Below, piece by piece: positions 44,901-57,497 of a DNA stretch of 64,000 bases. The position numbers were made by a program, and so were the translations under genes. The notes beneath the pieces are model-generated. The model worked only from the letters and a program-made list of their open reading frames with translations, was not told where the DNA came from and searched no databases. How positions within the stretch are numbered: the first letter of the stretch is position 1; every line of letters begins with the position of its first letter. This DNA is from Limnanthes douglasii subsp. nivea (taxonomy: Eukaryota > Streptophyta > Magnoliopsida > Brassicales > Limnanthaceae): positions 127,793,572 to 127,857,571 of the forward strand of contig JAUPFV010000005.1 in assembly GCA_036936605.1 (NCBI GenBank), given 5' to 3'.

Positions 44901-47900
44901 GTGTTCATCTGCAAAAGTCTTATTTTTCGACAATGGTTAAAAAATACTATAGCTTTACTAATCACGTAGATATAAATAATTAATGTGGAATTAAAAAATG
45001 ATTATATTGGCATCCGAAGCCAAAGTTATGGACTTGCAAAGGTGATAGTGACAGCAAAAATCGTGAGTACCGGGTCATACCCAGAATTCTAATTTTTCTA
45101 CCTTAGTTAAAAAATATCGAAACTTTACCATCACGTAGATATAAAAAAAATGTGGAATTAAAAAAATCAGATTATACTGACATTTGAAGCCAAAGTGACG
45201 AACTTGCTAAGGTGAAGTTAACAATAAAAAATCATTAGTAGGTGTTCATCTGCAAAAGTTCTATTCTTCGACAATAGTTAAAAAATCATATTACTTTACA
45301 AATCACGTAAATATAACAAAATAATGTCGAATTAAAAAAATAAAATTAGTCCGAAATCTGAAACCAGAGTTACAGACTTACAAAGGTGATGGTAACAATA
45401 ACAAATCGTTAGTACGTGTTCATCTCCAAAAGTCCTATTTTTCCAAACTAGTTAAAAAAATACCCAAACTTTACCATCATGTAGATATCCAACATTAATG
45501 TAGAATTTTAAAAAAAATCAGATTATTCCGCCAACCGAAGCCAAAGTTGCGGACTTGAAAACGTGATGGTAACAAAGAAAATGTGAGTACCTATTCATCT
45601 CCAAAATTTCATTTTTTTACATTAATTAAAAATACCAAAACTTTACCATCACATAGATATTGAAAAATAATGTAGAACTAAAAAAATCATATGATTACGA
45701 CATCTGAAGCCAAAGTTATGGACTTGCAAAAATTATTGTAACCAAAACAAATCGTGAGTATCAGATCATCCGTGGAATTTCTGTTTTTCGACATAGTTAA
45801 AAAATACCAAAAACGTTACCATCATGTAGATATCCAAAATTAATGTGGAATCAAAAATCTCATATTATTTCGACATATGTAGCAAAAGTAACCGACTTGC
45901 AAAGGTGATGCTAACAATAAAAAATCGTTGGTAGGTGTTCATCTCCAAAAGTCATATTTTCGGTAGTAGTTAAAAAATACAGTAACTTTACTAATCACGT
46001 TAGTATAAAAAATTAATATGGATTTAAAAAACGGATTATATTGGCATATGAAGCCAAAATTATGGACTTCCAAAGCTGATGGTAACAAAAAAAAAATCGT
46101 GACTACCGGGTCATATCCAGAATTCCAATTTTTCAACAATAGCTAAAAATACCAAAACTTTACCATCGCGTAGATATCGAAAAAAATTGTAGAATAGAAA
46201 AAAAAATCATATGATTTCGACATCCGAAGCCAAAGGTACAGATTTGCAATAGTGATAGTAACAAAAACAATTCGTGAGTACCGGTTCATCTCAAGAATTC
46301 CTATTTTTCAAAATTAGTTAAGAAATACCAAAAATTTAAGATCACATCGGTATCCAAAATTAATTTGGAATTAAAAATCTGGTTATTTCGACATCCGAAG
46401 CCAAAGTTACGGACTTGCAAAGGTGATGGTAACAATAAAAAATGGTGAGTGTCGGGTCATTTCCAGAATTCCAATTATTCGACATTAGTTATATAATACT
46501 GTAACTTTACCATCGCGTAGATATGAAAATTGAATGTAGAATTAAAAAAACATATTATTCCGACATCCGAAGCCAAAGTTACGAACTTGCAAAGGTGATG
46601 GTAACAAAGAAAATTTAACATCACGTAGATATTAAAATTTATTATAGAATTAAATAAAATCATATGATTCCGACATCTGAAGCAAAAGTTACGGACTTGC
46701 CAAGGTGATGATAACAAAATAAATCGTGAGTACCAGCTCATCTCCATAATTCATATTTTTCGACATTAGTTAAAGAATATCGAAACTTTACCAGCACATA
46801 GATATCAAAATAATATAGATTTAATGTAGATATTGAAAAATAATGTAGAATTAAAAAAAATTATTCTGACATCTGGAGTCAAAGTAACGGACTTACAAAG
46901 GTGGTGGCAACAAAAATAAATCATGAGTACCAGCTCATCTCCAGAATTCTTATTTTTCGACATTAATTAAAAAATAACGAAACTTTACCATCACATGCAT
47001 ATAAAAAATTAATGTGGAATTAAAAAAACGATTATATTGACATCCGAAGTTAAAGTTATGGACTTGCAAACGTGATAGTAACAACAAAAATTGTTAATAC
47101 TGGTTCATCTTTAGAATTCCAATTTTTCAACCTTAGTAAAAAATACAAAAACTTTTCCATCACGTAGATATCGAAAAATAATGTAGACTAAAAAAAATAT
47201 GATTCTGACATCCTAAGAAAAAGTTACGGACTTGCAAAGGTGATGGTAACAAAAACAAAACATGAGCATCGGTTCATTTCCAGAATTTCTATTTTTCGAC
47301 ATTAGTTAAAAACTACTGAAACTTTACAATTACGTTGATATCGAAATTTAATGTGGAATTAAAAAGATCAGATTATTACGACATCCAAAGCAAAATTTAC
47401 GGACTTGCAAAGGTGAAAGTAACAATTAAAAATCGTTAGTAGGTGTTCATCTCCAAAAGTCCTGTTTTTCGACAGTAGTTAAAAAATACTGGTACTTTAC
47501 TAATCACGTAGATATAAAAGATTAATGTGGAATTAAAAAGAGAGAGATTATATCGGCATCCGAAGCCAAAGTTATGGACTTGCAAAGGTGTTGGTAACAA
47601 CAAAAATCGTGAGAACCAGGTCATATCCAGAATTATAATTTTTCTACATTAGTTAAAGAATACTAAAACGTTACCATCGCGTAGATATCAAAAAATAATG
47701 TAGAATTAAAAAAAACTTATGATTCGAACATTCGAAGCAAAAGTTACGGACGTGCAAACATGATGGTAACAAAAACAAATCGTGAGTACAGGGTCATCTC
47801 AACAATTCCAATTTTTCGACATTAGTTAAAGAATACTGAAACTTTACCATCACATAGATATCCAAAATTCATTTGGAACTAAAAAACAATTTGGTTATTC

Positions 47901-50113
47901 CGACATCCGAAGCCAAAGTTACGGACTCGCGAAGGTGATGGTAACAAAAACAAATCGTGAGTATCATTTCATTTCCCTAATTCCCATTTTTTACATTAGT
48001 TAAAAAATAGTAAAACTTTACCGTCATATAGTTATCCAAAATTAATGTGGAATTAAAAAAATTAGATTAGTCCAACATCCAAAGCAAAAGTAACGGACTT
48101 GCAATAAAAAATTGTTAGTAGGTGTTCATGTATAAAAGTCCTATTTTTCGACAGTAGTTAAAAAAATACTAGTACTTTACTAATCACGTAGATATAAAAA
48201 ATTAATGTGGAATTAAAAAAATGATTATATTGGCATCCGAAGCTAAAGGTATGTACTTGCAAAGGTGATGGTAACAACAAGAATTGTGAGTACCGGGTCA
48301 TATCCAAATTTTGATTTTTTTACATGAGTTAAAAAATTCTGAAACCTTACAATCACGTAGATATAAAAAATAATGTAGAATTACAAAAAGTCATATGATT
48401 CCGACATCCGAATCCAAAGTTACATACTTGCAAATGTGATCGTAACAACAAAAAATCGTGAGTATTTGGTCATCTCTAGAATTCCAACTTTTCGACATTA
48501 GTTAAAAAATACCGAAAATTTACCATCACGTAGATATCCAAAATTAATGGGGAATTAAAAAAACCATATAATTCCAAACATGCGAACCCAAAGTGACGGA
48601 CTTGGAAATGTGATGGTAATAAAAAAAATCGTGAGTACGGGTTCAACTCTAGAATTCCTATTTTTCGACATTAGTTAAAAAATACCAAAACTTTACTATA
48701 ACGTAGATATCCAAAATTAATATGGAATTAAAAAAAAATAGATTATTTCGATATCCGAAGCAAAAGCTACGTACTTACAATAGTGATGGAAACAAAAACA
48801 AATCGTGACTACCTGTTCATCTCTAGAATTCCCATTTTTTAACATTAACATTAGTTAAAAAATATTGAAACTTTACCATCACGTAAATATCCAAAATTAT
48901 TGTGCAATTAAAAAAATTAGATTATTCCGATATTTGAAGCAAAAGTTACGGACTTGCAAAGGTGAAGGTAACGATAAAAAATCGTTAGTAGCTTCATCTG
49001 TAAACTCTAATTTTTCGAGAGTGGTTTAAAAATACTATAACTTTACTAATCACGTATATATCAAACATTATTGTGGAATTGAAAAATATGAATATATTGG
49101 CATCTGAAGCCAAAGTTATGGACTTGCAAAGGTGATGGTGATCACAAAAATCGCGAGTAAAGGGTCATATCCTAAAGTCCAATTTTCTCCATTTGGTAAA
49201 AAATACCGTAACTTTACCATCACGTAGATAAAAAAATAATGTAGAATTAATAAAAAAATCATATGATTCCGACATCCGAAGCCAAAGGTACGGACTTGCA
49301 AAGGTGATGGTAACAAAAACAAGTTGTGAGTACCGGTTCATCTCCAAAATTCCTATTTTACGACATTAGTTAAAAAATATAGAAATGTTAGCATCACGTA
49401 GGTATAAAAAAATAATGTCAAAATAAATAAATAAAATTGCTCCGAAATCCGAAGCCAAAGTTACAGACTTGCAAAGGTGATGGTAACAATAACAAATCGT
49501 GAGTGGTGTTCATCTCCAAAAGTCCTATTTTTCGAAACTAGTTAAATAAATACCAAAACTTTACCATGATGTAGATATGTAACATTAATGTGAAATTTAA
49601 AAAATCAGATTATTCTGCAATCCGAAGCCAACGTTACGGACTTGCAAACGTAATGGTAACAAAGAAAACAGTGAGTATCCGGTTCATTTCTATAATTTCA
49701 ATTTTTTCACCATTAGTTAATAAAATAACGACACGTTACCATCACATAGATATTGAAAAATAATGTAGAACGAAAAAAACCATATGATTACGACATTTGA
49801 ACCCAAAGTTACGGACGTGCAAAGGTTATTGTAACCAAAACAAATCGTGAGTACCGGTTCATCTGCAGAATTCCTATTTTTCGACATAGTTAAAAAGTAC
49901 TATAACTTTAAAAATCACGTAGATATCAGAAATTAATGTTGAATTAAAAAAAAAAGATTATATTGGCAGCTGAAGCCAAAGTTTTGGACTTGCAAACGTG
50001 ATAGTTAGTATTAGGTCATCTCCAAAATTCCAATTTTTCGACATTAGTTAAAAATACTGAAACTTTTCCATTACGTAGATATCAAAAAGTAATATAGAAT
50101 AAAAAATTATATG
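41914..50113. repeat. ~173-bp satellite array, main block
   Basis: The consensus monomer starts GACATCCGAAGCCAAAGTTA, CGGACTTGCAAAGGTGATGG and continues through CGTGAGTACCGGTTCATCTC, CGACATTAGTTAAAAAATAC, ACTTTACCATCACGTAGATA to ATTAATGTGGAATTAAAAAA. Head-to-tail copies of about 165-185 bp fill the block, nearly 50 in number. Divergence between neighbours is substantial. The size falls in the range typical of plant centromeric or subtelomeric satellites. Short ORFs here are by-products of the repeat. Confidence 0.95.
43440..45530. repeat. Four-monomer higher-order repeat (~690 bp, about three copies)
   Basis: The monomer subtype with GAAGAAAAAGTTACGGACTT and CAAAAGTCTTATTTTTCGAC recurs at about 43455, 44139 and 44841, 684 and 702 bp apart. 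The three intervening subtypes recur in the same order: one with ATGGTGACAACAAAAATCGC, one with GTTCTATTCTTCGACAAT, one with GAAATCTGAAACCAAAGTTA. Matches between period mates are much closer than between neighbours. Confidence 0.85.
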
Positions 50114-50118
50114 ATTCT

Positions 50119-50526
50119 TGATGAGTTCGGATTCAGTCACCACCTCGGACAGGGTCAGTTCGGACAATGTCCACCTAACCGGATAAGAGCAGTTCGTACA
50201 CCATCATCCATTGAACTGTTCGAACGGAACTAAAGTACTTAAAACCTAATCACTTTTTGACTAAGCTGCCTGTTAACCTACTTAGAACTAATGTGTCCTT
50301 AAACTCGACCCGAGTACATAAAACACGACCCGAAAGCCCATGTGGCCCAAATATAAGGGTATAAATACCCAACCACCAACATTAAATGAGGGTAATGAAA
50401 ATTAAATACAACCAGACAGCTTTATTCTCCCTCTACATTCTGCCCAAACATTAAATAGTCACAAAACTCTACAAAATTCTAAACAGAAATTACAAACTTA
50501 CCCTCCGACGAAAATAAACCACACCA
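50119..50526 (+). mobile_element. Solo LTR delta (408 bp) in the satellite, 5-bp TSD
   Basis: It starts TGATGAGTTCGGATTCAGTC and ends AATAAACCACACCA. A TATA-like GTATAAATACCC is near 50349. Direct repeats ATTCT flank it at 50114-50118 and 50527-50531. It interrupts one monomer at the same position at which the LTR at 41565-41913 meets satellite. Confidence 0.92.
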
Positions 50527-50531
50527 ATTCT

Positions 50532-51962
50532 TACATGTGAAGCAAAAGTTACGGACTTGCAAAGGTGATGGTAATGAAAACAAATCGTGAGTACCGGTTC
50601 ATCTACAAAATTTCAATTTTTTGACAGTAGTTAAAAAATATCGAAACTTTACCATCCTGTAGATATTGAAAAATAATTTAGAACTACAAATATCATATCA
50701 TTACAACATCTGAAGCCAAAGTTACGGACTTCCAAAGGTTATTTTAACCAAAACAAATCGTGAGTACCTGTTCATCTGTTGAATTTCTATTTTTCGACAT
50801 AGTTAAAAAATACCAAAACTTTACAATCATATAAATATCCAAAATTAATGTGGAATTAAAAACATCAGATTATTCCGACATTCGAAGCCAAAGTTACGGA
50901 CTTGCAAAGTTAATGGTAGCAAAACAAATCGTGAGTACGAGCTCATCTCCATAATTCTTATTTTTCGACATTAGTTAAAAAATATTGAAACTTTACCATC
51001 ACGTAGATATCAAAATAATACAGAATTAAATAATATTGATACTTTATCATCACGTAGTTATCCAGGATTAATGTGATATTAAAAAAAAACAGATTATACC
51101 GACATCTATGTTACAAATATGTATTTTCGTGAGTACCGAGGTATCTCCAGAATTCCAATTTTGCAAAATTAGTTAAAAAATACCGAAACTTTACCATCAA
51201 TTAGATTTCGAAAATAATGTAAAATGAAAAAAACAATATAATTCAGACATTAAAAGTCAAAGTTACGGACTTGCAAAGGTGATGGTGACAAAAACAAATC
51301 GTGAGTACGTGTTCATCTCCAAAATTCCTATTTTTCGACATTAGTTTGAAAATACCGAAACTTTACCATCACGTACATATCCAAAATTAATTTGGAACTA
51401 ATGTTTTATTAATTATTCCGACATCCGAAGCCAAAGTTACGGACTTTCAAAGGCGATGGTAGCAAAAACAAATCGTGAATACGTGTTCATCTCCATAATT
51501 CCTATTTTTCGACATTAGTTTGAAAATCTCAAAACTTTACCATCACGTACATATCCAAAATTAACGTGGAATTAAAAATTCAGATTATACTGACATTTGA
51601 AGCCTAAGTTACGGACTTGCAAAGGTGAAGGTAACAATAAAAAATCGTTAGTAGGTGTGTTTATATGCAAAAGTTCTCTTTTTGGGCAGTAGTTAAAAAA
51701 TAGTATAACTTTACAAATCACGTAGATATAAAAAAATAATGTCGAATTAAAAAAATAAAATTATTCTGAAATCGGAAACCAAAGTTACAAACTTACAAAG
51801 GTGATGGTACATAACAAATTGTTATCTCCAAAACTCCTATTTTTCTAAACTAGTTAAAAAATACCAAAACTTTACCATCACGTAGATATCCAATATTAAT
51901 ATAGAATTAAAAAAATCAGATTATTCCACCAACCGAAGCCAATGTTACGGACTTGCAAACGT
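50532..51962. repeat. ~173-bp satellite array, right block
   Basis: About eight monomers continue after the solo LTR. The last complete ones include the GAAATCGGAAACCAAAGTTA subtype. The array breaks off within a monomer at CTTGCAAACGTG (51962), where beta gag of the opposite strand starts. Confidence 0.93.
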
Positions 51963-52450
51963 GTCGACTTCCTTCTCCATTTGACGGATTTCGGTTCCTC
52001 CGTTGCTTAAACAAATTGCCTTCGAAATTCGAGCTAGACAATTCGATATCACTGGATGAAATATATCGATGTGTATCCTTCTTGTCTTTCCGCGAAGAAT
52101 GGTGTTGTCTATCTGATTGAAAATACGTTTTTTATGAGCACCTCTAATTCAGTGAGCTGTGTAAGACTCATCAGATTGGTTTCCCAATTCATCTTTTCCT
52201 GAACTGGACGTACTTTGGATTTTAATCTACCATACTGAATTTGTTGCTCTCTTCAAACGTACTCATCATTTAAAACACTTATATTTTCCAATAATTGATT
52301 CATTCGATTTTTAATGTCAGATTGATCATGTTGTTTGGGAATCTGACTATTACCTCGACTTTCTTCCCGGTGTAAATCTGATTTAATAGCCTCTACTGCT
52401 TCACAATCTGGAGGATCAGTTCTTGTCTTTTCTGGTCCCATTACGATCAA
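51963..52450 (-). pseudogene. Beta gag N-terminus (minus strand), truncated by satellite
   Basis: The frame starts MIVMGPEKTRTDPPDCEAVE, continues SDLHREESRGNSQIPKQHDQ and SDIKNRMNQLLENISVLNDE, and stops, with degenerate continuation to 51963. It matches 15720 and 63236. It belongs to the left arm of the palindrome. Confidence 0.78.
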
Positions 52451-52530
52451 TACTATTAGCTATGAATTTTGTATTATATGGTTTTAAATTGCAATCTGGA
52501 TCCTTTGCTAGCTCCCACTATGATCGCCAA

Positions 52531-52853
52531 TGTTAAGTATAATAGATTTCTAATATAAAAGTTGAATTGTATCTATAATTCTAAAGCGAGAATGTGAATG
52601 ATTAAATTGTCACGAGAGAAGTAAAAGGTAAGAGTCAGTTCAAGAAGCTAAAGTCGGATCCTTTTATTCATAGTCTCCAGACCAATTATAAGAACGTTAG
52701 GAGATTAACTGAAGCAGTTATACAAAAGGACATATTGCATTTTTGTCCTTTATATCTACATCTAATACAAATCTCATTTGATAACTTTATAAAACCATTT
52801 AATACTACTTTTCTCTAAGTGTATTACGCCAATAATAATTTGTATTCTTATCA
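52531..52853 (-). mobile_element. LTR beta, copy 2 (323 bp, minus strand)
   Basis: The reverse complement runs from TGATAAGAATACAAATTA to ATACTTAACA. The inverse PBS lies at 52511-52530. It is flanked by gag on its downstream side and by the aORF on its upstream side, the same shared-LTR arrangement as at 15305 and 62810. Confidence 0.85.
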
Positions 52854-52910
52854 GTTATGACCAACAAAGATTCATAAGCAACTCATTCAAGGATAAACCA
52901 ATAAACCTCA

Positions 52911-55190
52911 ATGACTGCACCAACTAATTCACAAAGTGCTACGAGCAACATTGCCCCTCCTCAAATTCGAGATGAATTTTCCGAGGAATGTGCTCAGTCA
53001 AATTCGAGGATATCAACTAACTCTAATATTGAAAATTCAAAAAGTAATGCTCCCTCAGAATATGAGGATAACATTTCAAAGAAACCAGATCCAAAGAAAA
53101 AAGGAAGGAAGAAGAAAGAGCCAACCGAGTTACCCGAGGACATTGTTTCGAGCTTGAGCGTAAACCTAAAGAATGTTGTCCCCGATTACCTTATTGCACT
53201 AAAAAATATGTACTACGAATACTACAATCAATCTGAGGAATATCATTTAAAAAGACAGTGGGGCCTTCCAGATAATGTAACGTTTCGTCTACCGGAAACG
53301 GGAGAGACTCTACTCTATTGTGTTGAAAACGAACTTGTGGTCTACCGTAAGATCATAAATTGGGGCCTTCGATTTCCGTTAGACTCAATAATAGTAGAAT
53401 ACTTTAAGATCATTGACTTGTGTCCGATGCAAGGAAGCCCAAACATGTAGATCACTCTCTTGTCCAACATATGGCTTCCAGACTTGGCCAAATTTCCTTA
53501 TCAATCAAAAAATTCATTGCGCTTACTAGCCTTTCCAAAAATCTGGTGTTGCCGTTTTACTATCTGATAAGATTCCATCAAGATAACTGACGATCTCCTC
53601 AAAGCTGAATTTTTTTGGAACCATAGATTTTTCTTTATCTCTAGAGCATAGGAAAATGGGAAGGAGATTTCCGATGAGAACCTTTCGGAGCTCAATCTTA
53701 AGTGCAAAACCACCCGTAAGTAATTTAACCTCATTTGCTTTCATACATTATATTTATGTTTCAAGTCTTTTATGTATTACTATATGTATAAATTCCGAGG
53801 CGATATAAGATCCACCAAACCGCTTCGAAATATACTATCGCAAACTTACAGGTATGAGCAGAAAAAGCATGTGGCAATGAATTCAATAGTGCTTTTTTTC
53901 CTCTGAATTTTGTCAACAACCATCTATTGAGGATCTCTTCGGATTCTGTCGTCCTAGAGGATGAATTAATAGAGCCCCCAATATAGGAGATGTTTTGAAA
54001 AGGCTAGCAGCCCCTAACGCACGTGTCATACTGCCGGTTCAGAACAGATCACAGAGCCACTTGCCTCCAAATAAACAAGAAAAAAGAAAAAAAGCACAAG
54101 CAGACTCTTCCACCATTCTAAAGCCAATGAAAACCCAATGGAAGCCCAAAACGAAAACCAGTGAGATTAACCCTCCAAATGCTGAAGAAGGAGCTCAAGC
54201 TGAACCTTCAAGAAAAAGGAAAAAGACTGTCGCTTTGAAGAAGAAGAAGAAAAGTTCTTCAAAAACCCCTCAGACAATAAGGTCACAAAGTAGTAGTGAT
54301 GTGCCTCCTCCAAATCTGACTTCAGATATCGAGGAGACAGAGGAAAGAAAATATGTTGTTGAAACAAACAACCAAAGAAATGAGAGTGTGATTGGCAAAA
54401 ATGTCATTGGTGAAGATGAGATTCAAGATATATATAGGGACAAAGACCCTGAAATTCAAAAAACCCAAGACTATATAGCACAAATTGGCAATCAAATTAC
54501 AACAACCAATTTTCCTTAAAGTCTAAGTTTGAATCATCCACAGACTTGCTTGTCAGCTTCTCTTTATCTTTATGAAAACTATCCTCCTCATCTGTAGGAG
54601 AATCCTCCAAAGACACGTTAAATACGCTTCGACCATTCTCTAGGCTTGAAGATGAAGCAAAGCATTATGTGAGAAAGTCAAGTATGCTCGAAGCAAATTG
54701 GAGGATCTTGCAAAATATCTCATCTGGTGTAAGAAAAAAGGTGATTATAGTAATATATTGAGAGATATTTGTTTTCAAAATCTCCTCGAACAATTCCACG
54801 CCTTCCAAGCTGACATATCAGAATTTATCAGAAGAGTCATCCAGATCAAATATCAATGATCAAGAAAAAAAGAAATTAAAATCTACGCATCAAACTGATC
54901 TGGATGAACTTAAGGAAAATAATGAAGCGAAGATAATCGAGGAATGCACGATTTACTCGTTTCTAAAAGAGTTGCTTGACAAAAGTGGGGAGGAGAAAAA
55001 GTGGTGGGAAAGTCGCAAAGGACCAAAGCGGACTAGATAAACTTGCTTCTATCAAAACAACTGAAGAGTAGGTCATGATCTCTTTTTATTGTGAATTCCA
55101 CAGAGCATTTCCAAGGGAAAATTATCAGAATTCGAGAAATCAATTCTAGTAGAATGACACCCTATAGAGGCTTTTGAGACTGTCCTAACT
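52911..55190 (+). pseudogene. aORF copy B (beta element, best-preserved start)
   Basis: It opens with a 179-codon frame, MTAPTNSQSATSN to GSPNM (52911-53450). This contains the KKKGRKKKEP cluster, LKNVVPDYLIALKNMYYEYY, QWGLPDNVTFRLPETGETLL and IINWGLRFPLDSIIVEYFKI, then IDLCPMQ, a Transposase_28-like block. A frameshift then leads to a FFWNHRFFFISGA-like segment, a candidate intron (53716-53788, acceptor AG mutated to AT), a Lys-rich segment open at 53995-54519 (SRKRKKTVALKKKKKSSSK) and a coiled-coil-rich tail to about 55190. Sense is opposite to LTR 52531-52853. It has the empty MITE site near 54150. Confidence 0.78.
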
Positions 55191-55199
55191 GAATCATCC

Positions 55200-55559
55200 A
55201 AAAAAACTGAATCTAAGAATTTATACTTCGAACAATGCTGTTAATGGACGTTAACACTTCAAATATAATCACCACTTAAATTAATATTTCGAATCAACCC
55301 TTTAATGGACGTTAGCACTTCGAATATTACCATAACTTAAATTAATATCTCGAATCAATGTTTTTAATTAACGTTAGCACTTCGAATATTATCACCACTT
55401 AAATTAATACCTAGAAAAATGATTTTAATTGACGTTAGCACTTCGAATATTATGACCACTTAAATTAACTTTTGTTAACTACCCCGAAGATTATCGGTCT
55501 TTGTGTATTTCCTAAAATAACTTAACCGTTACTAAAATAAAAACAAACATTGGTCGAGA
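55200..55559 (-). repeat. 61-62-bp minisatellite and 3' UTR (palindrome left arm)
   Basis: Units contain the reverse complement of TTAATTTAAGTGGTGATAAT and of ATTCGAAGTGCTAACGT. They mirror 60152-60400. No gene. Confidence 0.85.
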
Positions 55560-56020
55560 AAAAGAACTTCATTGATATTTACAAATGTGAATATGGCACC
55601 TCATTAAAACTTTCATGCGCCACCAGAAGAGGAAATAGTATGCCACTTATACAATCAATAAAACTATAATGTCATAAAAGCAAAAGAGAAAAAATTACTC
55701 GTAATACAATTTCAAATCCTCAATGTTTCATGGGTGTTGTAGAAGTCTCCCCTCTTTATCCTAGAGGCAGTGCATACATGGTTTAACTCGCTCTATAACT
55801 GAATAAGGACTTTCCCAGTTTGGAGCCATTTTTCCTAGGCTCTTATCCTTTGTGTGCAAGAATACCTTCAGTAATATCTTGTCTCCCACATTAAAATCTC
55901 TTCATCTTACCCTCAAATAACGACTCCTCATTAAAGTTTGATAGTGAGTCGAATTCAGATGCGCTCCAACCCTATTTTCTTTAATTAAATCAAGGTCTGC
56001 TCTTTTTGCTTTTTCATTGG
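55560..56020 (-). pseudogene. Tat integrase C-terminus (minus strand), second copy
   Basis: The same piece as 9644-10088, with the tail LGKMAPNWESPYSVIERV and the AKADLDLI-like start on the minus strand, joined directly to LTR alpha at 56021. Stops and small differences show it is non-functional. Confidence 0.75.
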
Positions 56021-56310
56021 TGATAAGGAAATGGAACTTCGAGGAGTAAAATATAAAAAATAGAACTTCTTATGTAATTGAATTAAAACTTTGTATTTTA
56101 GTTAGGACTAGCGTGTAATTATCCCTTTTATGTAACTGTTTCAGTTAAAATCTAAGTCATCGTGTCTCTATATAAAGGCCAAGGCTGATCTAATAAAGGG
56201 TTTGACTTTTTGAGATAGATCACCCTTGCAACTCAACTTTCTATCTCTAAAACCTATTTCTCTCTCTACATTCTAACTTCTCTTAGTTTACTTAGACAAT
56301 CCAAGTATCC
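56021..56310 (+). mobile_element. LTR alpha, copy 2 (truncated, 290 bp)
   Basis: It begins TGATAAGGAAATGGAACTTC, lacks an internal ~20 bp (around GACAGATTGTAAAATTAGAG) and ends at AAGTATCC, six bases short of the LTR end, where minus-strand gag sequence starts. Confidence 0.8.
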
Positions 56311-56650
56311 GTGACATACCTATGTTTATCTTTCTTGTTCTTTCGAGAATAATGACGCTCTTTTGGCGCTTGCAACCGCCCCTTTTTATGTTCGCTTCTG
56401 ATCTGACAATCAGGGCAAGATCGATCAAATTGATCATCGGCATCATTTTGGTCATTCACTTGTCTCACCTAGGATTTCAGCCTGGTTGGCTGAATCTCAT
56501 GTTCTCTCTGGTCGTTTTTTTCTTTCATAGCTGTTATTTTGTCCAAAAGTTTGTTCATTCACAACTGTAAATCCGATTGAGTTTGACGAATCAATATAGA
56601 CTCTTCTTGTCTATCATCATTTCTTTGCAAATCCCATTTCAGTGTTTCAG
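56311..56650 (-). pseudogene. Alpha gag N-terminal fragment (minus strand)
   Basis: It matches 58811-59140 in the same orientation (DRSCPDCQIRSEHKKGRLQA on the minus strand). It joins truncated LTR alpha on its left and a plus-strand gag piece on its right, so the palindrome centre was rearranged. Confidence 0.75.
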
Positions 56651-57029
56651 TTATGGATCTGATTTTAAAAGATATCGAGGCCCTTCTAGAAAAGAAGGGT
56701 CAACCACGCAAATCTAAAAAAGAATATAAAGCTAGAAGAGAAAGTGTACATCGATGTTTGAGGGAGGAAAACTTGGGGATGATCAAAACTTGTATGGAGT
56801 GATGGGAACTGAGGGTCAATATGTTCAAGGTGTTGATTGGAGGAATTCTCCATTGAAAAATGAAATAAGATTTATCACGCTTCCGAAGCGTTTTGATATT
56901 TCGAAAGTGGAGAAATTCGATGGGATGCAAGACCCATATGATCACATCGAACAGTTCAAGAATTATATGATGAATTTCAATTGGTACTCATATCATGTCC
57001 TCTATTTTCCAAAAGAAAACATATAAATT
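56651..57029 (+). pseudogene. Alpha gag central domain fragment
   Basis: Open from 56754 to 57026. It contains ENLGDDQNLYGVMG in continuous frame from about 56768, RFITLPKRFDISKVEKFDGM and QDPYDHIEQFKNYMMNF, the conserved Gag capsid-type block. This is precisely the part deleted from the alpha gag at 10508-11869 and 57828-59170, so it derives from a different, undeleted alpha copy. Confidence 0.82.
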
Positions 57030-57497
57030 ATGGGATAAAAATTGTAAGAGCAGTTGACGTAAAATTGGGGTTAGTAGGGTTCTTATTCAAAGTACTCTTC
57101 CCTCAAGAAAATTATATTCCTCTATTTCTTCATTTACTGTCAATGACTCTGGAGTTTCCCTCGGATCTTCAACCCTTTCCTCAGAATCTGAGGTCAACCC
57201 CCCTGACTACTATTCATTTATTATATCACCATTGCTAGATCCTCGAATCCGAAGAGCAGTGGCGTAACATTCTCTGGAAACCTTTTGGTCACTTCGGACG
57301 ACCCTTACACAGTCTCTGATGACATACTTGAAACATGATGGACTGTTAATACAACACCATACATCCTTGATAACCAAGAGATTCCAAAAATAGCATTATA
57401 GCTTGTTGGGCAGTCCACCACCATAAAAAACACCTGAACCTTTTACTTAAAAGGTCCCCTTTCCAGACTTACCCCCCCCCTCAAATTCCCCGATTAC
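57030..57497 (-). pseudogene. Alpha protease-RT linker (minus strand)
   Basis: Read downward from 57497 it gives PFK-stop-KVQVFFMVVDCPTSYNAI and VEDPRETPESLTVNEEIEEY (57180-57120), the linker that precedes RT in Tat elements. It extends past the point (equivalent to 12545) where the left-hand copy breaks. It ends at the junction with the plus-strand gag piece near 57030. No RT is present. Confidence 0.65.

Noticed and set aside
45939..49347. Several 60-90-codon ORFs in the satellite
   Set aside because: They start at the same monomer positions and are broken by monomer indels; satellites of this kind are not coding.
41914..51962. Firm assignment of the satellite as the functional centromere
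   Set aside because: Monomer length and higher-order structure are suggestive only; copy number and CENH3 binding cannot be seen from this window.
52911..53450. A host transcription-factor-like or transposase gene
   Set aside because: The same ORF is present in several retroelement copies at a fixed place next to the LTR, so it belongs to the element.
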